Shown here one piece after another: positions 24,666 to 40,400 of a DNA stretch of 64,000 nucleotides. The notes under the pieces were generated by a model, which ran no database searches, was not told the DNA's origin, and saw only the letters and a list, made by a program, of their open reading frames with translations. The stretch is from Bugula neritina. Its lineage: Eukaryota; Bryozoa; Gymnolaemata; Cheilostomatida; Bugulidae. Each line of letters begins with the position of its first letter. Position 1 is the stretch's first letter. The translations under genes and the position numbers were made by a program. The DNA lies in NCBI GenBank assembly GCA_964035545.1, contig OZ037765.1, forward strand, positions 374,001 through 438,000, given 5' to 3'.

Positions 24666-25641
24666 GAGCACCTTGTAGGAACTTAGTCAGCTATGGATGT
24701 CAATTGTCCACTGTAAACCCAGGAATTTCCCTCATTCGTCTCTACTTAGCTCAGAATGGTGTAGAAGAACTCATTTTATGCCCTCTCCCCCGTCTAAAGA
24801 TGAAGAGTAACCAAGACCTCAGGCAATTTTCTTGTACTGCGCATCACTTCTAATTTCTTTAAATTATAACTGAGAATTTTCATTGTTATAAGACTGTGCT
24901 CACTAATGACAATTTTCATTGAACTTATATATATTTATTATTCAAAAACTTGCTGTACAATACCCTTTTATATTGCTGGAGAAATGAAATATTAAATAAT
25001 GATGTGGATATGTAGAATTAGACATATGTTAAGTGTATTGAGGAATATATGCATTCATAGCCAAAGATAAATTAGTGAAGAGCCCCAATAGAACAATTAC
25101 TACAGAAACGTAATCAGGTAAGCACACACAGTAGCAGCTAAAGTTACACCACGCCCACAGGCAGGGCCCACAGGCAGACGCCCACAGACAGGCGCCCACA
25201 GGCAGGACCTACAGGCAGCGCCCACAGGCAGCACCCACAGGCAGCGCCCACAGACAGGCGCCCATAGACGTGAAGTAAATAAGAAAAGTGCTTTAAATAT
25301 GAGCATAGATACATGGGTTGTAATCATTCGCAGTGATTGCTTTCAAACTTTATAAACGTGAGTGGAAAAATATCAAATCATGAAACTCGGCAGCTGTAGT
25401 CCTAGCAATAGGTAGTAATAGTATAGTAATAAGTAATAGTGTGTATTGATGGTACACTTCTACTCAACAGTAACCTTCTCTAGCACAGCTCTCCACCGCT
25501 GCCAGCTAGTCATCATTGGCTGGTCGTAGGAAGGACTGCAGTTATAGAAGGCAATGTTGACACCCGTTGACACCAACTGATGAGAGTTACTGGTTTAAAG
25601 GAGGATGCGTAGAGAGGATGTAGAGGAGGACTTGAAGAGGA
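24666..25641. other. Tail-to-tail intergenic region of Chibby and GRB2
   Basis: AT-rich 3' regions of both genes, plus a short array of GCCCACAGGCAG-type units at about 25143-25268. No additional gene seen. Confidence 0.55.
25143..25268. repeat. GCCCACAGGCAG-type tandem repeat
   Basis: About nine irregular 12-15 bp units, notably GC-rich against the AT-rich surroundings. Confidence 0.85.
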
Positions 25642-28474
<2,833 letters not shown>

Positions 28475-29075
28475 ATCCTATGAGTATAAGTAGTCAACTG
28501 TCCAATGAAATGCGAGGTTAGAGTTAACTGGCCAATGAAATGCAGTCTACGAGATTTACCGCTATGAGAAGGAAGATAAGAATTCCCCTAAAACACACCA
28601 ACATCTCATATGTATGAAATTGGAGACTGAAAGGGGGAAAGAGTAGCACAAACTTCCTTGCTACTAATAATTCCTAAAATGGATTTTTTATCACTTTGTA
28701 AAACAAGACTGCACATAAACTCTGTGTGGTATTATATGTGTTTTATAAGGTTACATAATACTTTCTCTGATATATTGTAGACAGCATACTGGATATAATA
28801 TTTAGTTGTGTACAGAAAGGGTGATTAGCATGAGCAAGTTTCATGCTCTCATATAATCATAGGAATTTCCATATGAATTAACTTCCTTTACACTGTGACC
28901 TGACTCCATGGATATATACTATATGCTATTTATAGAGTATACTACACTAATATACATACTGTAGTGGTTTACGGGTTAGATGAGGTCAAACTATGTACTT
29001 TGTATTGGGGACACCAGCCTGAATGGAGATATAAACATCTAAATACCAGTATAATACAGGTACCAGCTACCACCA

Positions 29076-29661
29076 GTTATACTGTATACTAGTTATACTG
29101 TATACCAGTTATACTGTATACTAGTTATACTGTATACTAGTTATACTGTATACTAGTTATACTGTATACTAGTTATACTGTATACTAGTTATACTGTATA
29201 CCAGTTATACTGTATACCAGTTATACTGTATACTAGTTATACTGTATACTAGTTATACTGTATACTAGTTATACTGTATACTAGTTATACTGTATACCAG
29301 TTATACGGTATACTAATTATACTGTATACCAGTTATACTGTATACTAGTTATACTGTAAACTAGTTATACTGTATACTAGTTATACTGTACACTAGTTAC
29401 ACTGTATACTAGTTATACTGTATACTAGTTATACTGTATACTAGTTATACTGTATACTAGTTATACTGTATACTAGTTATACTGTATACTAGTTATACTG
29501 TATACTAGTTATACTGTATACTAGTTATACTGTATACTAGTTATACTGTATACTAGTTATACTGTATACTAGTTATACTGTATACTAGTTATACTGTATA
29601 CTAGTTATACTGTATACTAGTTATACTGTATACTAGTTATACTGTATACTAGTTATACTAT
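29076..29661. repeat. 16-bp minisatellite (TACTAGTTATACTGTA)
   Basis: About 36 tandem units with a few T/C substitutions; intergenic. Confidence 0.97.
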
Positions 29662-29792
29662 TACAACTTGGAATGGTTTTGAGTCATTTTTAATATTTAA
29701 AGTAAAATGAAATGCTTTATAATCTGACAAAACAAGTAGTGAAAAAGGAAGAGTAGTTCCAAGTTTCAGTATCAATCAAATCTGTCAACTTA

Positions 29793-30234
29793 GCCTAGGG
29801 CCACACTGTGCCTATTTTCGCATGGGAACATTTAAACCACAGGTAGCAAAGGTGTCCACTGTAGCGTCAGTGATGCGGGATAAATAAAGCTTTTATTTTT
29901 AAACCGCACTCGCTTTTAATAAAACTACTGGAATATAGCATTAAAATAAAAGAATTGGGCTTGCTAAATAATTACCAGCCAATTAGAGACGATTCGCACT
30001 TGCGTTGAGAAAACATTCTGAACGCAAGTGCGAATCGTCTCTAATTGGCTGGTAATTATTTAGCAAGCCCAATTCTTTTATTTTAATGCTATATTCCAGT
30101 AGTTTTATTAAAAGCGAGTGCGGTTTAAAAATAAAAGCTTTATTTATCCCGCATCACTGACGCTACAGTGGACACCTTTGCTACCTGTGGTTTCAATTTT
30201 AGCATGCGAAAATACGCACATTGTGGCCCTAGGC
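29793..30234. mobile_element. MITE-like foldback element, copy 2 (PIF/Harbinger-type)
   Basis: 442-bp near-palindrome. Ends GCCTAGGGCCACA are flanked by TTA on both sides (29790-29792 and 30235-30237). Arms are >200 bp around a ~13-base loop at about 30008-30020. The inner ~157 bp of each arm look identical, while the outer ~65 bp differ at several positions. No coding capacity. It shares ends and the subterminal GGTGTCCACTGTA with the copy in the Chibby intron. Confidence 0.85.
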
Positions 30235-33200
30235 TTAGTATTATGACTATGAGATTTTTTTAAATAATGTAAATGATGTAATAATACTAATAGTCATTTA
30301 CCATTTTATTATATTGTATTCAACATTATGATTATGGTTGAGATAACAATTATATTCGCAAAAGCGTAATACATAAAATCATATTCATAATACTTTAAAT
30401 CCAATTGCAAAAAGGAAAACTAGATATTGGTATTAAGTATTACATAAAGTTAAACATGTAAACTTTCTACAACTACAAGTAGTATTACAGAATCTCTATC
30501 AATATCATAATGATTATATTTGCTTTCATCATTTTTAGTTTAATGTTAAATTCAATGGAAATATCAAACTCGGTTTAATTTTGAGATTAATGTATGAGCA
30601 TCACTATTTTATACCATTTAAATTTAATGAAGTTGATAACTAATAGCATTACTAGTACTAGTAAAATGAAAATGACAAAAATTATTTAATAATAAATCTT
30701 TGCCTAATATTTTTATTTTCGTGTTGAAACTCAAACTTGGGTAAAACTCAAAGTACAGAAACACGTAAACGCCAAACGGTAAATACTGAATATATTATTT
30801 ACTATTACTAGTAGTAGTACAATTACTAGCAGTATAAAATTTTTAAATGATGTCAAAACATCCTTTTGAATTTTCTAATTTTATTCACTGTTTATTGCCG
30901 ATTAAAATTACCGATTAGATTTACTTTTAGCCTTTAGGCTTTAGGTGTTTAGTGATATGCTCTTGTATTTCTACTCAACTTCAAGTTAAACTTGCAACAT
31001 CAACAGTAACAGACAACAGCATTTAAGAGCTAGACTTTAACTTTAAGTTTCAGTTTGGAGTTACTCAGTTACACTAACACTTACACTTACTGTTAGTGTT
31101 AGTAACTACTAACTTACAGTTACACTTTGACTTTGACTTGGCCTTACCGTTACTATTAGTAGCAGCAATGAGTTTTAACAGGTATATAGCCTACATAAAT
31201 TATTGTTCAAAATATTGAGTTAAAAGTATGCTTTTTAATGAGTAACACAAGAAATTCCCAACGTTTATTGAATGGTTGCTGAATCAGAATCACAACAATT
31301 TTTTAGGGAAGTCACTTTCCACCATCAGTGAAACTGTAACATAAATACGCTCCGATTTCAAACCGTATATTTGACAACTAATGACCAACCCACAAAATCG
31401 AGCGCAAATGTACCACTATTTCTGTACAACCGCAAAATGACTTTATTTAAATTATAAAAAATTATTTTATTTATGTAGATTATGCATTTTTATTTCATGC
31501 ATAAAATTAATTTTAAATTAATTTTTTTGTAATTATAATCAGTACTAGCTTTGTATTGTACTAATGTTGGTATAAAAGGGGTACAAGTTACTTTACACTT
31601 TTGAGCGAATATAATGGAGTTGTCTATAAATTAAGTATAAACAAGCCCCTACAATCTGACCAATTGCTATGGGAAACAGAGGACTATGTTTTCATTTGTT
31701 ATTCTTCAGATTTACGAATCGGCATAACTAAGCCCCACTATTGTTATTTAAAAACGTGAAAAACTTTGCTGCAAAGTAAAACTAACCTTTGAGCTTGTGC
31801 ATCAAAAGCAACGTTTCTGCAACTTATATACTATTTATTACTTATATACTTACCAATTTTGCTATTCGAATCCCTGCCTTGTAAGGCTTGAGCCCTAAGA
31901 GTAAAAGCTTTATCAGTTTATGATACCTGATACTGGTTGTTGTAGTAATACTAATACCAACATTCGCTTGTTCTGTAAATATTAAATTTTATATCAATAT
32001 GAATATAAATTATGAAATAGATTAAGAATATAAAATTAAATTATTAATTAAAATATGAATTAGAATATCAATATGAATGTCATAACTCATAAGTTAAGGT
32101 TAGGCTGAAAAGGGATCATATTTGTATTGACCTAATCCAAATGTTACTCTCAGGCTGAGATTTATCACTTAGTCTTATGGACTACTGTGTTCTTTTTGCC
32201 TGTATTATTTATTGATTTTGATTGCTTGGTAGTTTTTAGTTGAGACATGTCGATGTTGTCTCAACACTGGACCTCCCTAGAGGGAAGAAGGGGTGTGCCG
32301 CATATTGAAAATAAGTTGTCAGTACTTGGACAGTAGTCCAAACAATGTTAACATTCTTGCGCAGATTAACTTAACAGGCTAACTAGCCTGTCTGTGTGTG
32401 ATTTACAGTTATGGACTGTTCTGGAAAAGTCATTCAATCAGTGCTGATCCTCATATCTCTTATCGTTCTTGAGAGAAAACTATAAAGATATCCATTCTTG
32501 TTTGCTCTCACTAATCTGGGAAGTCCTGAAACCTGAGATCGAGTCTGTACAGTGTTTAAATTTCTTAAGGCTTAAAGTTAATCACCTAAATTTTATTGGA
32601 ATCAAAAATATGAATATTATTATTTATTTAGGGAATAATATATAGTTCAATATTTACTTATTAGTTATTACTATTAATGTTAGTGTTACTGTTAGACCTA
32701 ATCAATATCATAATGTAGGTATAACTAAATTCTTATAAAATAATCATATTTGTATAATAATAATGTTATTATCATTATACTTAATTTATGATGATAAATT
32801 ATTGTAAAATAAGAATTATTCATGTTATATGTACCTTAAAGTTAATCTAAATTATAAAGTGGCTGTTAGCGTCATATTGACAGGAAGTTTAACTTTAATT
32901 CTTAAGATTTCTTGAAATTACTGAAGCTGTTGATACATTTGTTTTTATGGTTTCTTCATAATTTTGGCATAGCCTTCGCCTTGCCCCTATCTCTAGTAAT
33001 TGTCTACTTCTGGTATAGAACACGTGTAATGCATGTGTATAAATAAAGTGAATGATGATATACAATATAAATGTATTTATACATAGCCTCTAGTAAATGT
33101 TGCTTTGTAGTAGAATCCCATAATTTTACTTGCAAAGCTATATTTGGTTCATAAACTATTGATGTATTTCTTGAAAGTGAATGTAAATTGTTTAATGTTT

Positions 33201-33237
33201 AGAAAGACTGATGTAGTTGCTAGCGTCAGCTTCAGCT

Positions 33238-36200
33238 ATGCCGTTAACCTCCAACAAACAAGAGCCTGGCGGGCAACTTCTGGCGAAGAAACTAGTCCTT
33301 TGTGGATGTGCTTCTACAGTGGCTGAAACTGGTTAGTATGACAACTCCCAGTTTAGTTCATTAGTTGGAATACCTGACTGGAATACTTCTGCTGAGCATA
33401 TTCAGTAGTAAGATTAAATTTGCAATTAAACTGGAGTGTTCAAATGGTATTATAATTCCATAGCAAATTTTAAAGTTTATAAATTAGTAGGTTAGCAGTT
33501 GTCCACCCTTCTATGTTTAAATGCTTGACTTCCTCCAACTTACATAATTATTGTACCTTGTTATGTTTAGAGAAATATACTTATTGTGATGGCCAAGACA
33601 AGGCAAGTATGGCAGACACATTATTAGTTTTAGAAAAGCAGCTAAAACTTTTCATTAGTATTTTCTGAACCTGAGGCTTGGTTCATGCAGAAACTTAGTC
33701 TAATATTTATACTAAGAGTTATCTCCACCTCATTAGTATCTTATTCTCTCTACAGTCACATTCCCGCTAGATCTGTTCAAAACAAGACTACAACTACAGG
33801 GAGAATTAGCCGCGTCTAGTCATGCTGCCGCTACTGGTGCTGCCGCTACTGGTGCTGCCGCTACTGGTGCTGCCTCCGCTGCTCCGAGGAAAGGCATGCT
33901 GTCTGTAGCTCGTAGCATAGGTCAGTTGGTTTTCTATTCTAGTGAATCACTGCTTATACTGAAGGTATTTCACTGAACATATTAGACAGTTTGTTTCTTT
34001 CAAACTAAATTCTAAAGTATAATCTACCGAAACGTTTAAAGACGAGTTTGATTTAATATTAGATGATCCATTCATAAGAAACTCTTATATTATGTAACAC
34101 TTGATCTATTGTTAGAATCAGTGAATATCAACCCTAGGATAATATAAACTAGATATAGGAGATAGAAGACCTGCTACTCAACTGACTTCTAGTCTAGTTA
34201 TCTGTCATGTCGCACATTTATTATTGATCTCTTCAACTCTTTCATGACATATAGAGGTGAAATTATATATGTGACAATTTTAGTTAAATTTATATGTGCT
34301 TTTATTTTCACAGTGGTGGATGAAGGCTTTTTTAAACTGTGGAAGGGGTTGTCTCCCGCCCTCTATAGACATTACAGTGAGTGTGTTTTACATATGATAT
34401 GTGTTTATATGTGGAAATATGATGCTGTAGTATACACTGTGTCACTGTAGCATACACTGTGTTACTGTAGTATACACTGTGTTACTGTAGTATACACTGT
34501 GCCTCTGTAGCATACACTGTGTTACTGTAGTATACACTGTATCACTGTAGTATACACTGTAGTATACACTGTGTCACTGTAGTATACACAAGTGTCAGAA
34601 TGATAGTCTACGAGATGGTGAGGGACAACATCCTGGCCAGTAAATACAACAAAGATGGCAGATTTCCTGTTTGGTAAGAGTTTATCTACTATATACTATA
34701 ACACAGCTCTACTATATACTATAACACAGCTCTACTATATACTATACTCTACTATATACTATATACTCTACTATATACTATAACACAGCTCTACTATATA
34801 CTATATACTCTACTATATACTATAACACAGCTCTACTATATACTATATACTCTACTATATACTATATACTCTACTATATACTATATACTCTACTATATAC
34901 TATATACTCTACTATATACTATAACACAGCTCTACTATATACTATATACTCTACTATATACTATATACTCTACTATATACTATAACACAGCTCTACTATA
35001 TACTATATACTCTACTATATACTATATACTCTACTATATACTATAACACAGCTCTACTATATACTATATACTCTACTATATACTATATACTCTACTATAT
35101 ACTATAACACAGCTCTACTATATACTATATACTCTACTATATACTATATACTCTACTATATACTATATACTCTACTATATACTATATACTCTACTATATA
35201 CTATATACTCTACTATATACTATATACTCTACTATATACTATAACACACCTCTACTATATACTATAACACACCTCTACTATATACTATATGCTCTACTAT
35301 ATACTATAACACACCTCTACTATATACTATAACACAGCTCACCTTAGCTCTACTATTAGCTACGACATAGACATTCACCTCTGTAGCTTTTTGCAGGCAG
35401 TCAGCCATGTGTGGGCTGTTGGCGGGAGGGTTCGGTCAGTTTCTGGCAAGCCCGGCTGACCTGGTGAAGGTAAACATACAGATGGAGGGGAAGAGGAAGC
35501 TGGAAGGACTTCCTCCCCGGTAGTAAACTACTTTATCTCGGTTTCTAAACAATAGATTCATAGTTGCCCAGTCAACACACAGGTTAGCTGAGGTACTGTA
35601 GCTTCTCTTTGAGTTGTAGTGAAGTTTCCTCTAGCTTAGGGTCTCAAACCGCAGCAGAGTTTAACTTATTTACGCTCTAATGTGCGCATTTCTCTGCCTG
35701 GGTGTTGTAGTCCTCATGCTATACGTATTCATTATATTATTACTATGTCAACATGCGCACACTCACCGTATGGTAGAATAGTAATATAATGGCATAGCGA
35801 TACTCGAGCTCATAATATGGTGATGTCACAGGTTCAAAAGCCCAGCCCACGCATTCAAAGTCATTTACCAACAGAGAGGAGTAACCGGCCTGTGGAAGGG
35901 GTGTGTCCCCAACGTGCAGAGAGCTGCGCTCGTTAACTTAGGAGGTAAGAAAAGACTGCGTAGTGTATCTAGTGTGTTTATACAGTTGCTATGACTTCAA
36001 CATTGACATCTACTGTTCTCTGTAGATCTCACTGCCTACGACTCAGTGAAGAAGTACTTACTTAGAAACACATCTCTAGAGGACAATTGGCTCTGTCACT
36101 TTCTCAGCAGGTAAAATCTGCAGTTCCTTTAATTTACCTGCATGACGTTCATCCTCCTCTCTTAGAATACTCATTCCGCCTGCATCAGTTTTATGTTTTT

Positions 36201-36849
36201 GAAATGCTGTTTGACACATTTCCGTTGCCATGATAATGGGACATGTTGTATCTGCGCACCATGAAGGTATGTCTATTTCCTTTACTACGATTCAGCTGCT
36301 GCTCGGGAATGGTTGCTGCCACACTCAGCTGTCCCGCTGACCTAGTTAAAGCCAGAGTAATGAATCAGCCTCACGACGAGAAGGGAAAAGCTCTTCTGTA
36401 TCGAAACTCCGTTGACTGTCTTGTTAAAACAATTAGAAATGAAGGGTTCTTTGCTCTGTATAAGGGATTCTTGCCCTGCTACATACGAATGGTGAGTGGT
36501 ATACTATACGTCTGCTTCTACTATATAATATACTATACGTCTGCTTCTACTATATAATATATTATACGTCTGCTTCTACTATATAATATATTATACGTCT
36601 GTCTCTACTATATACTCTACGTCTGCTTCTACTATATATTATATTATACGTCTGCTTCTACTATATAATATATTATACGTCTGCTTCTACTATATATTAT
36701 ATTATACGTCTGCTTCTACTATATATTATATTATACGTCTGCTTCTACTATATAATATATTATACGTCTGCTTCTAGGGTCCATGGTCACTGCTATTCTG
36801 GATGTCATACGAAGAGATACGAAACTTAGCTGGAGTGTCAGGATTTTAG
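33238..36849 (+). CDS. SLC25A27: Mitochondrial uncoupling protein 4 (SLC25A27 family carrier)
   Basis: Nine exons: 33238-33331, 33756-33920, 34314-34376, 34583-34673, 35397-35519, 35832-35944, 36026-36110, 36296-36491, 36778-36849; 333 residues (human UCP4 323). It is an inner-mitochondrial-membrane solute carrier with the threefold SLC25 motif PxD-x-x-[17 protein letters not shown] and [11 protein letters not shown]4-diagnostic segments include [46 protein letters not shown] and the near-terminal GPWSLLFW. The start at 33238 ([10 protein letters not shown]) precedes a transmembrane segment rich in small residues. Oddities: exon 2 has a 15-bp coding repeat giving an Ala/Thr/Gly insertion in the first matrix loop, and two acceptors (34583, 36778) lie in intronic minisatellites. 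AATAAA at 37389-37394 would place the 3' end next to the TIMELESS stop. Confidence 0.96.
33824..33874 (+). repeat. Coding 15-bp repeat in UCP4 exon 2
   Basis: Three exact copies of GCTGCCGCTACTGGT plus a partial fourth. In frame it encodes AATG-A repeats inserted after [11 protein letters not shown], where human UCP4 has a shorter variable loop. Confidence 0.95.
34430..34585. repeat. 20-bp minisatellite at UCP4 intron 3 / exon 4 junction
   Basis: Units such as CTGTAGTATACACTGTGTTA. The real acceptor (CACTGTAG before 34583) is the last unit's CTGTAG, and the first exon 4 bases, TATACAC, continue the repeat. Confidence 0.9.
34681..35338. repeat. Composite TACTATATACTC / TAACACAGC minisatellite in UCP4 intron 4
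   Basis: Two alternating unit types: ACTATATACTCT and ACTATAACACAGCTCT. Their order shows multi-unit higher-order blocks of about 90 bp. Confidence 0.92.
36492..36777. repeat. Minisatellite constituting UCP4 intron 8
   Basis: About nine ~31-bp units with core TATACGTCTGCTTCTACTAT occupy the whole intron. The real acceptor TCTGCTTCTAG is the last unit, where the repeat's CTAC reads CTAG. Confidence 0.93.
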
Positions 36850-37421
36850 CTAGTACTAACTCGGGACGCCCTCACAACCTCTCCAACATCTGTTCCCAAT
36901 CATGTGACCAATACAACACACAGCAGATGTTTAGTATTCCGTTCATAGACTGTTGAACTGTATCACTGCATGTTTTACCATTTTTACTAAATAACTCATT
37001 TCTACCTCGTTAGGCAATAGTAAAAGGTAGCCAGTTTGTAGCAATATTATATAGTTGATAACATAGGATATTATATAGTTGATTACATAGCTATACCCCT
37101 TATTAGATGTTACTTGTTTTTATCAATCTATTGTTGAATCAGTTTGAGTTATCAGTAAGGCTGCTATGAACTGAGTATATGTGTACACACGGCTCCGTCT
37201 AACATATATCTTACTATACACATGTGTAGGCTGTGCCAACCATCTTGGATTCCAAATTATTTTTAATTGTGCAAACGCAATTTCGCAAATTGTTATATCA
37301 CCAATTTAGATTTTATTTCAATAGATGATATTTTAAAGAAATATAAATAAATGAATTTGAAAAACTAGCACTAACAAAGTTTAGTAGTAATAAAATATAT
37401 TCTGAATATAAAGTTCTGAGC
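36850..37421. other. Convergent 3' region of UCP4 and TIMELESS
   Basis: Plus-strand AATAAA at 37389-37394 (UCP4) lies closer to TIMELESS than the minus-strand AATAAA (TTTATT on plus, about 37312-37317) that can serve TIMELESS. The two 3' UTRs are therefore expected to overlap by roughly 100 bp. Confidence 0.55.
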
Positions 37422-40400
37422 TTAGTCATCGCTGTCACTCAGCACCCCCGCCCTTTTCTTCTTGCCGGAGAGAGCCCTGGCTATGGTTATGTGATCATCA
37501 TCCGACTCTGATGAGTCAGAGTACGTCTGCGTAAGAGCCGTGGCCGGAAATGAGTCTGAAACACAACGTCTGCATCTCAGTGGTGGATCCAGGAATTTGG
37601 TTTGTTAATCAAATGTGAATCAAACTTGATGAAAAAACACAAAATAACCAGCAAAAAGTGATAAAAAACTAATATTCTGTTGGCCTTTCCTAGTTGGGGT
37701 ATTTCATATTAGAGTTGTCCTCTCTACTGTATATAGCCTAGCAACAAGTGCTTTCATTGGTAGTTTGTAATGGTAGCACTAACCCTTTCAGCTACAACAT
37801 CGCTATGGCCACAGCTTAGTATACCTGTTAATATACACAAACTAGATAAACTATTAGAATCTAACCAAACTGAACAGGGGGCTGTTTTCCCTCGGCATTT
37901 GAATTCTCGTTTGTATCCATCCTATCCCCTTCACCAGTCACTGGCTCCGCCCCTTGAGAGAGTAACTCGTCTGCAGGCATGTGGGAGTTGTCCACCTTCC
38001 TTCTCTTTCTGAGACTTGGAACTGAAGAGACTCTAGAGGTGTCCAGAGTTGTGTTCTCTTTGTCACCTTCTGAGTCATAATCAGTACAGTTCAGATGCAA
38101 ACAACTCCAGTCATGGAAAGATAACTCCAGTATAACAAGTTTGCTTAGCTCAATTTTATTTAATTTCTAGTAGAAACTCAACGTACATAAAAACAATAAA
38201 GCAAACTTTTGATTAAATTTTACTTTCTTATTTAGTGCAACTGAGTACCAAAATCAATTAATGTAATATTTATATCTACTACAAGGCAAAACCTCAAGTG
38301 ACATCTTACAGAAGAAAACTTTTAGTTCAAGTCACATGAAACTCACAAAAAATATCTCTACTCAATTTTCGATTTACTCTAGCCAATTTAGATTGAGTGC
38401 CATATAATAGCATAGAGCAGAGGCTACATTATTAACTTACATGAAACACAAAGTCTACTAAGTGGAGAGATAACTCCCACTATCAGGAGGTCTACTACTA
38501 CACTAACCTGAATCACTGTCACTCTTAGACTCAGTTCCAGCCCTCACTCGCCCCTTCCTTGCAGTCCCTGTGTCTAGTTTAACTCCACTGTCACTACACA
38601 GAGTTCAAGGTATAAAGTACCACCAAGTTGTGAGTTAGTGTGATATACTCGAGAGTTAGTGTGATATACTCGAGAGTTAGTGTGATATACTCAAGAGTTA
38701 GTGTGATATACTCAAGAGTTAGTGTGATATACTCAAGAGTTAGTGTGATATACTCAAGAGTTAGTGTGATACACTCAAGAGTTAGTGTGATATACTCAAG
38801 AGTTAGTGTGATATACTCAAGAGTTAGTGTGATATACTCAAGAGTTAGTGTGATATACTCAAGAGTTAGTGTGATACACTCAAGAGTTAGTGTGATATAC
38901 TCAGGAGTTAGTGTGATATACTCGAGAGTTAGTGTGATATACTCAAGAGTTAGTGTGATATACTCAAGAGTTAGTGTGATATACTCAAGAGTTAGTGTGA
39001 TATACTCAAGAGTTAGTGTGATATACTCGAGAGTTAGTGTGATATACTCAAGAGTTAGTGTGATATACTCAAGAGTTAGTGTGATATACTCAAGAGTTAG
39101 TGTGATATACTCAAGAGTTAGTGTGATACACTCAAGAGTTAGTGTGATATACTCAAGAGTTAGTGTGATATACTCAAGAGTTAGTGTGATATACTCAAGA
39201 GTTAGTGTGATATACTCAAGAGTTAGTGTGATACACTCAAGAGTTAGTGTGATATACTCAGGAGTTAGTGTGATATACTCGAGAGTTAGTGTGATATACT
39301 CAAGAGTTAGTGTGATATACTCAAGAGTTAGTGTGATATACTCAAGAGTTAGTGTGATATACTCAAGAGTTAGTGTGATATACTCAAGAGTTAGTGTGAT
39401 ATACTCAGGAGTTGGTGTGATATACTCAAGAGTTAGTGTGATATACTCGAGAGTTAGTGTGATATACTCGAGAGTTAGTGTGATATACTCGAGAGTTGGT
39501 GTGATATACTCAAGAGTTAGTGTGATATACTCGAGAGTTAGTGTGATATACTCAGGAGTTAGTGTGATATACTCAAGAGTTAGTGTGATATACTCGAGAG
39601 TTAGTGTGATATACTCGAGAGTTGGTGTGATATACTCAAGAGTTAGTGTGATATACTCGAGAGTTAGTGTGATATACTCAGGAGTTAGTGTGATATACTC
39701 GAGAGTTAGTGTGATATACTCGAGAGTTAGTGTGATATACTCAAGAGTTAGTGTGATATACTCAGGAGTTAGTGTGATATACTCGAGAGTTAGTGTGATA
39801 TACTCAAGAGTTAGTGTGATATACTCAAGAGTTAGTGTGATACACTCAAGAGTTAGTGTGATACACTCAAGAGTTAGTGTGATACACTCAAGAGTTAGTG
39901 TGATATACTCAAGAGTTAGTGTGATATACTCAAGAGTTAGTGTGATATACTCAAGAGTTAGTGTGATATACTCAAGAGTTAGTGTGATATACTCAAGAGT
40001 TAGTGTGATATACTCAGGAGTTGGTGTGATATACTCAAGAGTTAGTGTGATATACTCGAGAGTTAGTGTGATATACTCGAGAGTTGGTGTGATATACTCG
40101 AGAGTTAGTGTGATATACTCGAGAGTTGGTGTGATATACTCAAGAGTTAGTGTGATATACTCGAGAGTTAGTGTGATATACTCGAGAGTTGGTGTGATAT
40201 ACTCAAGAGTTAGTGTGATATACTCGAGAGTTAGTGTGATATACTCAGGAGTTAGTGTGATATACTCAAGAGTTAGTGTGATATACTCGAGAGTTAGTGT
40301 GATATACTCGAGAGTTGGTGTGATATACTCAAGAGTTAGTGTGATATACTCGAGAGTTAGTGTGATATACTCAGGAGTTAGTGTGATATACTCGAGAGTT

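Larger units (their letters stand above)
28475..33237. other. Long AT-rich intergenic region between GRB2 and UCP4
   Basis: Holds the 16-bp array (29076-29661) and the inverted-repeat element (29793-30234). Otherwise AT-rich, with no convincing exon on either strand. The stretch 30900-31160 is full of short TTAGTGT/ACACTAA-like inverted words but has no regular period. Confidence 0.5.

Noticed and set aside
29793-30234. Possible microRNA or viral hairpin
   Set aside because: The stem is far too long for a pre-miRNA, and ends plus TTA duplications fit a DNA-transposon MITE. No viral coding sequence is present.
33144-33326. 60-codon frame overlapping UCP4 exon 1
   Set aside because: Different frame from the UCP4 start at 33238, which gives the conserved N-terminal carrier helix and the right splice phase.
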